Below, piece by piece: positions 1 to 7,944 of a stretch of 62,237 bases of DNA (position 1 is its first letter; each line of letters opens with the position of its first letter). Source of the DNA: Fibrobacter succinogenes. Its GTDB lineage: Bacteria > Fibrobacterota > Fibrobacteria > Fibrobacterales > Fibrobacteraceae. Location: NCBI GenBank assembly GCA_902776765.1, contig CACYRP010000009.1:1-62237 (forward strand). Reading direction: 5' to 3'. The translations under genes were made by a program, and so were the position numbers. Below the pieces are notes generated by a model. The model worked only from the letters and a program-made list of their open reading frames with translations. It searched no databases and was not told the origin of the DNA.

Positions 1-77
1 AGGCAAAAACAGGGTTTTAAATTGTGAGCTTTTTGTGAGACGTTAATCGAAAACCCAGTATCTACGCGGGACAGGGC

Positions 78-130
78 AGAGCAGCGGACTCATAACCCGT
101 TGGTTCCCGGTTCAAGTCCGGGAGGCCCCA
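78..130 (+). tRNA. tRNA-Met (CAU) 3' fragment, 5' part missing
   Basis: The sequence runs from the 3' strand of a D-stem (AGAGC) through an anticodon arm with loop CTCATAA (anticodon CAU), a variable loop, a perfect T-arm (CCCGG TTCAAGT CCGGG) and an acceptor 3' strand AGGCCCC plus A. A matching 5' acceptor strand (GGGGCCT) and the D-loop are not present upstream, where ACGCGGGACAGGGC is found instead. The anticodon stem also has one A-C mismatch. I read it as a tRNA remnant rather than a working gene. CCA is not encoded, and neither is it in the intact tRNA-Val at 45.6 kb. Confidence 0.6.
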
Positions 131-132
131 CT

Positions 133-166
133 AATAGCGTTACCTTAAGGGTTGCGCTATTTTTTT
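133..166 (+). terminator. Rho-independent terminator after the tRNA-Met fragment
   Basis: AATAGCG pairs with CGCTATT around a partly paired interior and is followed by a run of T. It separates the tRNA remnant from the pilin gene downstream. Confidence 0.7.
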
Positions 167-258
167 ATCCCATTGAAATAGCAAATATTTAATACACTTT
201 TTTCGACATCCGCCTCAAATTATCATATTTTTAAGAAGATACCTAACAAGGAATCTTT

Positions 259-744
259 ATGAAAAAGCAAGGATTTTCCCTTATTGAATTGATGGTTACT
301 ATCGTAATCATGGGCGTCATCGCAGCGGTTGCCGTTCCAAAGTTGTTTGGTTTTATGGCCAAATCCAAGGCAACCGAAATCACCGTGGCTGCAGGGACAT
401 ACATCAAGCTGCAAGACGCCTACATTCACGACCACCCCCAAGGCGGGAACTGGTTCAGCATCGGTTACAAATCACCCGCAGGTAACTCTTCCGGCAAAGC
501 AAGCACGAAGAATTTCGAGTACGACGCTGATCAATCGACGCACAACTGGACAGCCTCGCCTATTATTTCCTTGGGTGAATGCGCGAAAGGCAAAAAATGG
601 TTTGTCAACTATAAATTGAACCCGCCGCACGACATGAAATACTGGGCGTCCACGGACGATGAAACAAATTGCATCACAGCGTTGCTCCCAAACTTCAGCA
701 AATTAAGCAACACTACAACACCTATTACAAGCCCTGGGGAATAA
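259..744 (+). CDS. Type IV pilin-like protein with Thr/Ser/Pro tail
   Basis: A 161-residue prepilin. It has a short class III leader (MKKQG) cut before Phe6, Glu at mature position 5 (FSLIE), then the hydrophobic N-terminal helix ending in KLFGFMAKSKA. The C-terminal half keeps the pattern of the complete pilin at 18519-19013: a GEC cysteine, a second cysteine (NC), then ALLPNFSKL, so a disulfide-closed D-region is likely. It differs in a 12-residue extra tail, SNTTTPITSPGE, rich in hydroxylated residues. An AAGGAA ribosome site precedes the ATG. The stop lies only 9 bases before wecE, so the pilin is probably co-transcribed with sugar-nucleotide genes. The prepilin peptidase at 43401-44297 would process it. 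Major, minor or pseudopilin status cannot be decided from sequence. Confidence 0.85.
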   Translation: MKKQGFSLIELMVTIVIMGVIAAVAVPKLFGFMAKSKATEITVAAGTYIKLQDAYIHDHPQGGNWFSIGYKSPAGNSSGKASTKNFEYDADQSTHNWTASPIISLGECAKGKKWFVNYKLNPPHDMKYWASTDDETNCITALLPNFSKLSNTTTPITSPGE

Positions 745-753
745 CGTAAAACA

Positions 754-1887
754 ATGAGAATTCCTTTTAATCAGCCACCGTTTGTCGGGCCAGAAATTGA
801 TTATGTCAAGCAAGCCGTTGAAAGCGGTCGCATTTGCGGCGACGGGCAATTCAACCAAAAATGCCATGCCTGGCTGGAAAAACAAACGGGAGTCGCCCGT
901 GCGCTCCTCACAACTAGTTGCACACACGCTCTTGAAATGTCCGCGCTTTTGTGCGGAATTCAGCCCGGCGATGAAGTCATCATGCCGTCGTTCACATTTG
1001 TCTCTACCGCCGATGCGTTCGCCATGCGCGGCGCCAAGTGCGTGTTCGTGGACATTCGCCCCGACACAATGAACATCGACGAAAAGTTGATTGAAGACGC
1101 CATCACCGAAAAGACACGCGCCATCGTTCCCGTACATTATGCCGGAGTCGCCTGCGAGATGGATACCATCAACGCCATTGCCAAGCGACACGGGCTTTTT
1201 GTGATCGAAGATGCCGCACAAGGAATGATGTCTACATACAAAGGACATTTTCTTGGAGCTCTCGGGGACTTTGGTTGCTACAGTTTCCACGAAACTAAAA
1301 ATTACAGCATGGGCGAAGGCGGAGCCATCCTCATCGCAGACAAGAAATACGCCGACCATGCCGAAATCATCCGTGAAAAAGGCACAAACCGCTGCCAATT
1401 CCATCGTGGTGAAGTCGACAAGTACACGTGGGTAGAACTCGGCTCCAGCTACTTACCCAGCGAATTGAACGCGGCATACCTCTACGCCGAACTGGAGAAC
1501 GCGCAAAAAATTTACGACAACCGCATGGCTAGCTGTAACGCCTACCGCGAAAGGCTTGCGGATCTCGAAACCGCCGGCGATTTGCAACTGCCCTACATTC
1601 CAGCAGAATGCGTACACAACGCCCACATGTTCTACCTGAAGGTTGCCGACCTCAAAACGCGTACCACACTCATCGCCCACCTCGTCAAGAACGGAATTTT
1701 AGCAGTGTTCCATTACGTACCACTTCACAGTGCCCCAGCAGGCAAGCGATTCGGGCGATTCCATGGCGAAGACGTTTACACCACCAACGAAAGCAATAGA
1801 CTTTTACGCCTTCCCATGTTCTACGGTCTAAAGCCCGAAGATCTAGAATTTGTGTGTAGCAAGGTGAAGGAATTTTTTGGGAAATAA
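754..1887 (+). CDS. wecE: dTDP-4-amino-4,6-dideoxygalactose transaminase
   Basis: A 377-residue PLP-dependent sugar aminotransferase of the DegT/DnrJ/EryC1/StrS family. It converts dTDP-4-keto-6-deoxyglucose to dTDP-4-amino-4,6-dideoxygalactose (dTDP-Fuc4N) using glutamate. It matches the enterobacterial common antigen enzyme WecE along its whole length, for example FNxPPxVGxE near the start, PGDEVIMPSFTFVSTA at 71-86, FVDIRPDTMNID and VPVHYAGVACEMDTI. The PLP lysine is K182 in SFHETKNY, with EDAAQ at 152-156. It starts 9 bases after a pilin gene and is followed by a GT56 (WecF-like) enzyme about 5 kb downstream. This suggests the window makes a Fuc4N-containing glycan. No rmlA/rmlB is seen in the window, so dTDP-sugar supply must come from elsewhere. 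Confidence 0.93.
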   Translation: MRIPFNQPPFVGPEIDYVKQAVESGRICGDGQFNQKCHAWLEKQTGVARALLTTSCTHALEMSALLCGIQPGDEVIMPSFTFVSTADAFAMRGAKCVFVDIRPDTMNIDEKLIEDAITEKTRAIVPVHYAGVACEMDTINAIAKRHGLFVIEDAAQGMMSTYKGHFLGALGDFGCYSFHETKNYSMGEGGAILIADKKYADHAEIIREKGTNRCQFHRGEVDKYTWVELGSSYLPSELNAAYLYAELENAQKIYDNRMASCNAYRERLADLETAGDLQLPYIPAECVHNAHMFYLKVADLKTRTTLIAHLVKNGILAVFHYVPLHSAPAGKRFGRFHGEDVYTTNESNRLLRLPMFYGLKPEDLEFVCSKVKEFFGK

Positions 1888-1965
1888 GAATTTATTCTGT
1901 TATCAGAACAAAAGCATTACACCGGCTTTGTTTCATAAAGCCGTTTATGCCATTGGGGAAATAAC

Positions 1966-3030
1966 ATGATAGAAGAAAACAGCATCTACACATTCATCAA
2001 ACGCAGATTTTATATCAACAATTGCGAGGAATCGTTCGATGCCTGTTTTCTCATGACTCAATTTCAATTTTTAAACAACCAAATCGAAACTGAAACCTCC
2101 GACATCCATTTTCCCATAGAGCAATTATACTTTATTCGTTATTCTTACGCATTTGCAGCATGGGACTTATTGGGACAACTTGCAAAACAAGGCAATTACC
2201 ATTTAAAAAGCGAAAATACACCTAGCCTTGAATGCCTTGGAGAACAGACCAATTCCTTTATCGAAATAATAAAGGAACTATATTTAGATTTTTTTGGAAT
2301 AATTGAAACTTATCCTTTTGAAACAGAATACGTTCCTTACAATATTGCAGCTTACGACATTTATCCCATCGTAAGAAGAAGAGACCCTAAATATATATAC
2401 CGGTGTATCCGAAGAGTCAACGAATATTTAGCATTCCAAGAACGTGATTTTATTTTCCAGCGCATTGAGCGAAACCAACACCTAAGAGAAAAACTTAAAA
2501 AATTCATCAATGATTTAATGAATATAGAGCCATTGCAACAAGATGTGCAAACATATCTTACAAAAAAATGCATTGCAGTCGCAACACTTTCACATGTGCA
2601 TAAAAGTTATTATTATGCATTAAGCGGATTCGATTACAAACAAAATTCAAGCACCGCTACAAAAGGCAACGTATTCGAAAAAGCCTTAGCGTTACAACCT
2701 TTTGCGAGCAAATACAGCCGTTGTATTACAACCGACACCATGAAAAGTTGGTTCAACACCTTAAACAACACAATACGCGAAAAGCCTCTCGTTCTATCAA
2801 ATGCACGGCAACATTTGCCAACAGCCAACTTAAAACGGGAATATTCTTGTTGTGAAAGAAAAATTCTTGCACGCATTGAAAAAGACTTTCCAAATTATAT
2901 ATCTAATAAAGACCAAATAACCTTATCTATTATCAAACCACCATGCCCCAATTGCACATGCGCTATCCAAATTCTAAGACCCCAAATAAACTTCTCCTTC
3001 TCGGTGGCAGCCATGCCGAAATCCCGCTAA
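1966..3030 (+). CDS. Putative deaminase-fold protein (CxE...PCxxC), possibly truncated
   Basis: A 354-residue protein of no family I can name with certainty. The first ~280 residues are mostly helical with no clear motif. Near the end are YSCCERKILARIE (C295, E297) and, about 30 residues later, PPCPNC (C327, C330). This spacing and context match the zinc-binding C/H-x-E ... PCxxC signature of cytidine-deaminase-like folds; OTT_1508-like bacterial deaminases are a possible relative. Only ~24 residues follow PCxxC, fewer than such folds usually have. That stretch overlaps the 5' end of the next gene, so the deaminase may have lost its C-terminus. Base composition is visibly more AT-rich than wecE or the ATP-grasp gene, which suggests acquisition. 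Deaminase activity is inferred from motifs only. Confidence 0.5.
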   Translation: MIEENSIYTFIKRRFYINNCEESFDACFLMTQFQFLNNQIETETSDIHFPIEQLYFIRYSYAFAAWDLLGQLAKQGNYHLKSENTPSLECLGEQTNSFIEIIKELYLDFFGIIETYPFETEYVPYNIAAYDIYPIVRRRDPKYIYRCIRRVNEYLAFQERDFIFQRIERNQHLREKLKKFINDLMNIEPLQQDVQTYLTKKCIAVATLSHVHKSYYYALSGFDYKQNSSTATKGNVFEKALALQPFASKYSRCITTDTMKSWFNTLNNTIREKPLVLSNARQHLPTANLKREYSCCERKILARIEKDFPNYISNKDQITLSIIKPPCPNCTCAIQILRPQINFSFSVAAMPKSR

Positions 3031-4220
3031 TTAAAGCCGCGCAAGAACTCGGCTGGTATGTGATTACCACAGGCAACAACCGCGATGGCTTGGGTCACCC
3101 TTACGCCGACAAGACGGTGTTTGCGGATTTTAGCGACAAAGAAGCGATGCTCGAACTCGCGCGGGCCGAGGGCGTGCAAGCGGTTTGCTCCGGATGCAAT
3201 GATTTCGCCTTACTTTCGACAGTGTACGTCTGCGAAAAGCTCGGGCTCCCAGGACACGATTCCTACGCGACAAGCCTAGAAATCCACCACAAGGACAAGT
3301 ACCGCGCATTGGCCACACGCCTTGGCATTCCAACACCGAAGGCGATTACAGTTAAAGTCGCAGGCACGAATTTTGCAGCAGATCAAGATGAAATTGCAAG
3401 TAAGGCTTGCGCAGACTTCGAAACCGCCATTGCGCAACTCACCTACCCCATCATAGTAAAGCCAGTCGATCTCACAGGGGGCAAAGGCATCCACCGCGCA
3501 GCGACCATCGAAGAAGCACGCACCGCCTACAAAGACGCTTGCAGCCGCACACGGCAAGACCACGTCGTGGTCGAAGAATTTGTCGAAGGCTCAAATCACG
3601 GATTTTCGGCCATGCTCGTAAAGGGTAAGGTTGCCTTCGCTTTCGCCGACAACGAACAATACTTTATCAACAAATACCTGGTCAGCGGAGCAAACACTCC
3701 CAGTACTTCTGGCAGCGCAACCCTCGCGAAACTGCGTGACTACAGCGAGCGCATAGCCCACGAGCTCAACCTGGTCGATGGCATTTTGCACATCCAGTAC
3801 ATCGAACGAGCCGATGGCACACCGATTATCATCGAAATCTGCCGCCGCTCGCCCGGCGATCTCTACATCAAATTCGTCAAATACGCGACCGGCATCGACT
3901 ATCCGAAATTCATCGTCATGGCAGAAACTGGCGAAGATATTTCCAGCATTGTTGACGCCCCCACCCAAGGTTTTTGGTTGCGCCACTGCGTCATGGCAGG
4001 GCGTAACATCGAAAACAACAGCGTAGTCCGCGATGTCGCCTTCGCCCCCGAAATTCAAGGGAACATCGTCGAAAAATTCTTGTGGCACAAGCCTGGCGAA
4101 ATAATAACAGACAAATTACTTTACAAAGCAGGAATCGTATTTTTCAAATTCGACACACTCGCCGAAATGCAAGCCAAAACAGCACAAATGACCGATTTCG
4201 TGAAAATCGTAGTTGATTGA
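2958..4220 (+). CDS. ATP-grasp ligase (carbamoyl-phosphate-synthase-like)
   Basis: About 420 residues. An N-terminal preATP-grasp Rossmann-like part (KLLLLGGSHAEIPLIKAAQELG, then TTGNNRDGLGHPYAD) precedes an ATP-grasp domain with HHKDKYRALATRLGIPTP, PIIVKPVDLTGGKGI and VVEEFVEGSNHGF, and a metal-binding segment IIEICRRSPGD. Such enzymes join a carboxylate to an amine through an acyl-phosphate. Here the likely role is to attach a carboxylic or amino acid to an amino sugar, for example the 4-amino group of the WecE product, but this is inference from neighbours. I prefer the ATG at 2958 (MRYPNSKTPNKLLLLGG); an ATG at 2943 is in frame. Either start overlaps the 3' end of the deaminase-like gene by more than 70 bases. 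Confidence 0.8.
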   Translation: MRYPNSKTPNKLLLLGGSHAEIPLIKAAQELGWYVITTGNNRDGLGHPYADKTVFADFSDKEAMLELARAEGVQAVCSGCNDFALLSTVYVCEKLGLPGHDSYATSLEIHHKDKYRALATRLGIPTPKAITVKVAGTNFAADQDEIASKACADFETAIAQLTYPIIVKPVDLTGGKGIHRAATIEEARTAYKDACSRTRQDHVVVEEFVEGSNHGFSAMLVKGKVAFAFADNEQYFINKYLVSGANTPSTSGSATLAKLRDYSERIAHELNLVDGILHIQYIERADGTPIIIEICRRSPGDLYIKFVKYATGIDYPKFIVMAETGEDISSIVDAPTQGFWLRHCVMAGRNIENNSVVRDVAFAPEIQGNIVEKFLWHKPGEIITDKLLYKAGIVFFKFDTLAEMQAKTAQMTDFVKIVVD

Positions 4221-4229
4221 CGTCACAAA

Positions 4230-4256
4230 GATTCCGTGTCAAGCACGGAATGACGT
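4230..4256. repeat. Intergenic hairpin of the stem-TCAAG-stem-ATGAC type
   Basis: ATTCCGTG and CACGGAAT form a hairpin around loop TCAAG, followed by GACG. A second hairpin with the same loop and trailing ATGAC but a different stem (GCCCTG/CAGGGC) lies at 28286-28306. The gap 4221-4361 otherwise holds no gene I can support. Confidence 0.5.
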
Positions 4257-4361
4257 GCAAGGAAATCACATCGCCCATAAAACGCCATAGTGAAGCACTC
4301 AAACGTCACGGCGGACCTGATCCGCCATCTATTTTGAAAAAAATAACCTATATTCCAAAAT

Positions 4362-5489
4362 ATGAAGAAGGAACCTTATCAGATAGCATTTATCGGAGGC
4401 GGAGTCAATTCTGCCATTGGCGAAGTCCACAAAGCCGCATGCCAAATGGACGGCCACTTTGAACTTGTCGCGGGATCATTCAGCACGCACGAAGAGACAA
4501 ACCAAAAAACAGCCAAGACCTGGGGCGTATCGCCAGAGCGCACCTACAGCAGCTATCATGAACTGCTCCAAGCAGAAAAAGGCAAACTCGACGCCGTAAT
4601 CGTACTCGCGCCCACAGATTTACATAAAGACATTGTCATCGAAGCTCTTGACGCAGGCTTTCCCGTCATCTGCGAAAAGTCGCTCGCCACAAGCTTTGAA
4701 GAAGGCAAAGACATCGCCCAAAAAGTCGAAGAAACCAAAGGCTTCTTTTGCACCACGTATAACTACACCGGCTACCCGATGATCCGCGAACTCAAGCAGT
4801 ACATCGCCGACGGCAAGCTCGGTACAATCCAGCAAGTGCAAGTCGAAATGCCACAAGAAGGTTTTATGCGCCTGGGAGTATCCGGCGAACCGCCAAAGCC
4901 GCAAAGCTGGCGACTCAAAGACACTGTGATTCCCAAGATTTCCTTGGACCTCGGCAGCCACTTGCACAACATGATTTACTTTTTGACTGGCGAACGCCCC
5001 AAGCGCATCGTCGCAGACCAGGCTACATTCGGACTGTTTTCGCAGATTGTCGATAACGTTGGTGCGCTTGTACAATACACAAACAACATGCGTGCGCAAA
5101 TTTGGTTCAGCAAAACGGCTCTTGGAAACCGCAATGGGCTGCGCATCCGCGTCTATGGAAGCAAGGGCAGCGCCGAGTGGTTCCAGTTGGAACCCGAAAC
5201 GCTCAAGACATGCGACCGGTACGGGAACGTCAGTTTACGCGACCGCACCGGAGGTGTGAAAATTGCAAACCAGCCACGTTACAACCGATTCAAGGCAGGC
5301 CACCCCGCAGGATTCATCGAAGCATTCGCCAACTACTACGAAGATATCGCCGATTGCCTCGGACAATACTTTGCAACAGGTTCCTTTAGCAGCCAATACG
5401 TTTGCGGCATCAAGACATCCCTCGAAGGACTCGCCATGATGCAAGCCGCAACTCGCTCTGCACAAAGCAACAAATGGGAAGATTTATAA
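4362..5489 (+). CDS. Gfo/Idh/MocA family oxidoreductase
   Basis: A 375-residue NAD(P)-dependent sugar dehydrogenase-like protein. The N-terminal Rossmann fold starts with IAFIGGGVNSAIGEVH, and DAVIVLAPTDLHKDIVIEALDAGFPVICEKSLA carries the EK(P)-type lysine used in this family. The C-terminal half is the usual substrate-binding alpha/beta domain. The family oxidises or epimerises sugar hydroxyls, and in surface-glycan loci it often acts on nucleotide sugars. Its TAA overlaps the ATG of the next glycosyltransferase by one base (TAATG), so the two are translationally coupled. The exact substrate cannot be read from the sequence. Confidence 0.85.
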   Translation: MKKEPYQIAFIGGGVNSAIGEVHKAACQMDGHFELVAGSFSTHEETNQKTAKTWGVSPERTYSSYHELLQAEKGKLDAVIVLAPTDLHKDIVIEALDAGFPVICEKSLATSFEEGKDIAQKVEETKGFFCTTYNYTGYPMIRELKQYIADGKLGTIQQVQVEMPQEGFMRLGVSGEPPKPQSWRLKDTVIPKISLDLGSHLHNMIYFLTGERPKRIVADQATFGLFSQIVDNVGALVQYTNNMRAQIWFSKTALGNRNGLRIRVYGSKGSAEWFQLEPETLKTCDRYGNVSLRDRTGGVKIANQPRYNRFKAGHPAGFIEAFANYYEDIADCLGQYFATGSFSSQYVCGIKTSLEGLAMMQAATRSAQSNKWEDL

Positions 5490-6409
5490 TGAAACTATCA
5501 TTTGTCATCCCCTGCTACCGCAGCCAAAGCACCATCGAAACGGTGGTAAACGAAATTCGCGAAACCGTAGCAACGCGCCCTGGCACCGACTACGAAATCG
5601 TCCTCGTAAATGACTGTAGCCCAGACAACGTCTGGAACGTCATCGAAAGCCTCGCCGCCGCAGACCCACACATCAAAGGAATCTGCCTCGCCAAAAATTT
5701 TGGACAACATTCAGCCCTCATGGCGGGCTATGCCCAAGCCACAGGCGATTACATCGTCAGCCTCGATGACGACGGCCAAACCCCCGCCAGCGAAACATTC
5801 AAGCTCGTCGACAAGCTAGAAGAAGGCTTCGACGTCGTTTACGGTTACTACAAGCACGCCAAGCAGCACCTGTTCCGACGCTTTGGAACCTGGGTCAACA
5901 AGAAAATGGCCGAAGCCATCATAGGGCAGCCCAAGACACTGCGCACCACAAGCTTTTTCATCATGCGAAAATTCATCGTCGATGAAATCGTGCGCTATCC
6001 CCACCCGTTTGCCTACATCAGCGGCCTTGTATTCCGCACAACCAAAAATCTCGGCAACGTCGAAGTCCATCATCGCCGACGCCTCGAAGGCGAATCCGGC
6101 TACACCATCGCAGGGCTTCTCGGGCTCTGGATTAATGGCTTTACCGCATTCTCCGTAAAGCCACTCCGCGCCGCCACCTTCATCGGTTTAATCTGTGCAG
6201 CCATCGGCTTTGCCGCAGGCCTCTTTGTCATCTACAAAAAATTGATGTTTCCGGCAGTTCCGATCGGATACACCAGCATGCTCGCCACCATACTCTTTAT
6301 CGGCGGCATGATTATGCTTTTGCTCGGACTCATCGGCGAATACGTTGGCCGTATCTACATCAGCATCAATCAGTCACCGCAATACGTAGTGAGAAAAAGA
6401 ACGTTCTAA
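5489..6409 (+). CDS. Polyprenyl-phosphate glycosyltransferase (GtrB/ArnC-like, GT2)
   Basis: A 306-residue membrane-anchored GT2 enzyme. The start at 5489 is chosen because it overlaps the preceding stop (TAATG); an upstream in-frame extension is not credible. The N-terminus SFVIPCYRSQSTIETVV, the metal site SLDDDGQTP and the acceptor-side GQHSALMAGY match ArnC/GtrB/DPM1-type transferases. Two C-terminal transmembrane helices end in LLGLIGEYVGRIYISINQSPQYVVR, the typical ArnC/GtrB tail. These enzymes put one sugar on undecaprenyl phosphate at the inner face. The flipped lipid-linked sugar is then used by periplasmic GT-C enzymes, for which the proteins at 11394 and 18432 are candidates. Confidence 0.88.
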   Translation: MKLSFVIPCYRSQSTIETVVNEIRETVATRPGTDYEIVLVNDCSPDNVWNVIESLAAADPHIKGICLAKNFGQHSALMAGYAQATGDYIVSLDDDGQTPASETFKLVDKLEEGFDVVYGYYKHAKQHLFRRFGTWVNKKMAEAIIGQPKTLRTTSFFIMRKFIVDEIVRYPHPFAYISGLVFRTTKNLGNVEVHHRRRLEGESGYTIAGLLGLWINGFTAFSVKPLRAATFIGLICAAIGFAAGLFVIYKKLMFPAVPIGYTSMLATILFIGGMIMLLLGLIGEYVGRIYISINQSPQYVVRKRTF

Positions 6410-6423
6410 AAATAAAACCGCCA

Positions 6424-6456
6424 AAAATCGTAGCACAAAATGCTACGATTTTTTTT
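6424..6456 (+). terminator. Rho-independent terminator ending the wecE-GT2 operon
   Basis: ATCGTAGCA and TGCTACGAT form a perfect 9-bp stem around CAAAA, followed by eight T. It begins 15 bases after the glycosyltransferase stop. Confidence 0.9.
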
Positions 6457-6792
6457 GCAGAAACCGACGCATAAAAAACAACTTGCAACATACCTTTGAA
6501 AGCAAAACGTATACCCCATCTTCTTTTCTGAGACTGTTATGCGCAACTTCAATATCTTGCAAACAAACTTTACCTCAGAAATTTTCAGATATAACAAGAA
6601 AGACGAACGACTCTACGCAGAACGAGGTTAAAAGTAAAATCACTTAATGCACGAAAGTCCGCAGCAAACAGCTATTCCCTTGCCAAAGGGAATAGTATAA
6701 ACCAACCCTATTGCCTAAAATATTTCTTTATAGACTAATCATTTTTGTATACTTTAAGTAAGGTCTAAAAACTATTAGCAAACGAAACACCT
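6457..6792. promoter_or_regulatory. AT-rich intergenic region with a 10-bp inverted repeat
   Basis: I see no credible gene here. CTATTCCCTT (6672-6681) and AAGGGAATAG (6686-6695) form a perfect hairpin with loop GCCA but no T-run. It may be an RNA structure or protein site in the leader of the GT56 gene. The region probably contains the promoter of the downstream AT-rich glycosyltransferase block. Confidence 0.4.
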
Positions 6793-7944
6793 ATGGTAAA
6801 AGTCGTTCATATATGCCATGATGAAAAATTTATAGATTGCGCAATAAGTGTATTCGCATCTTTAAAAAATGTTGAATCCATCTTTTTCGTATTTACAAAT
6901 TCAAAAGATAAAAAATTAATTTACACAAAAAGCCACAATATTATCACATTCAATTCATACAAAAAACTTTTATTTGCAACAAATAATCATGACAGCCATG
7001 TAGTGATGATTCACTCTCTATTCCTACCATACAACATAGCTCTTAAAATTAACAAGCCTATTATATGGAGTTCATGGGGATACGACATTTACAATGACAT
7101 AGATGATCCCTTGACAAAAATTTTTTCAATTCCACTTTACAAACCCCAAACAAGAGTTCTTTTAAAAAAAATACATCTTCTCAATTTCAAAAGAATGTTA
7201 GTTTTTTTTCTTTGGAAATTATTACTACTTCGCCGAAAAAGACAGAAAGAATATTTTCAAATCGTTGAAAAAACATCCTATTTTTCTACAGTATTACCAA
7301 TTGAGTTTGAAAATTTAAAAAAAAAGTTTCCAAAAGCTCAATACTGTCCATTCCATTATTTTTCCGACCCGCATCTAAACAAAAATCCTTTAGAACAAAA
7401 ACAATTTTTTTCAAATCGTATTCTATTAGGTAACAGCAACGACCCAACAAATAACCATTATGACATATTAAAAAAATTAAATTCTTTAAATATCCCTTTA
7501 GAAATAATAATACCCTTTAGCTATCCTAATAATGAAATTTCATACAACAATCATTTAATAAAAAAAGCAGCTAGTTTTAAAAACCTAAAAATTGAATTTA
7601 TAAAAAATTTCATAGAACAAACAGAATATTTCAAACTAATAAATTCATGTTCAATAGCATTTTTTGGGCACTTACGTCAACAAGCCGTTGGAAATATAAT
7701 CTATTGCCTAAAGACAGGAAAAAAAGTTTTCTTTTACGAAGATTCAATTCTTTTTTCTCATTTTTCCAAACAAGGATATACAATTTTTTCGATAGACAAC
7801 GATCTTAACACAGAACATATAAACAAACCTTTATCTAAAGAAACGCAAAACAAAAACCGTGAAATATTTTTTAAGGAATGGGACTACGAAAAGCAACATA
7901 ATGATTTACAATTTTTTTTCAACAATCTAAATATCAAGCCATGA
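6793..7944 (+). CDS. WecF-like TDP-Fuc4NAc transferase (GT56)
   Basis: A 383-residue protein with the pattern of TDP-N-acetylfucosamine:lipid II N-acetylfucosaminyltransferase (WecF, GT56). It has a weak N-terminal Rossmann part, PIIWSSWGYDIY, then the family hallmark ILLGNSNDPTNNHYDIL, followed by IIIPFSYPNN and the SCSIAFFGHLRQQAVGNI segment that corresponds to the FxxxRQQGIG region of WecF. The family adds Fuc4NAc to a polyprenyl-linked acceptor at the cytoplasmic membrane face. Together with wecE at 754 this gives both the donor-sugar step and the transfer step. The gene is very AT-rich compared with wecE, so the two may have been acquired separately. It overlaps the next gene by 4 bases (ATGA). 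Confidence 0.75.
   Translation: MVKVVHICHDEKFIDCAISVFASLKNVESIFFVFTNSKDKKLIYTKSHNIITFNSYKKLLFATNNHDSHVVMIHSLFLPYNIALKINKPIIWSSWGYDIYNDIDDPLTKIFSIPLYKPQTRVLLKKIHLLNFKRMLVFFLWKLLLLRRKRQKEYFQIVEKTSYFSTVLPIEFENLKKKFPKAQYCPFHYFSDPHLNKNPLEQKQFFSNRILLGNSNDPTNNHYDILKKLNSLNIPLEIIIPFSYPNNEISYNNHLIKKAASFKNLKIEFIKNFIEQTEYFKLINSCSIAFFGHLRQQAVGNIIYCLKTGKKVFFYEDSILFSHFSKQGYTIFSIDNDLNTEHINKPLSKETQNKNREIFFKEWDYEKQHNDLQFFFNNLNIKP

Noticed and set aside
64..130. Complete tRNA including the CGCGGGA 5' end, initiator-like
   Set aside because: CGCGGGA cannot pair with AGGCCCC and the D-loop is missing, so only the 3' part is supported.
4217..4462. 81-codon frame overlapping the Gfo/Idh start
   Set aside because: Runs across a dispersed hairpin repeat and into another frame of the dehydrogenase gene.
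6406..6597. 63-codon frame on the minus strand
   Set aside because: Covers the terminator hairpin and AT-rich spacer; no gene-like features.
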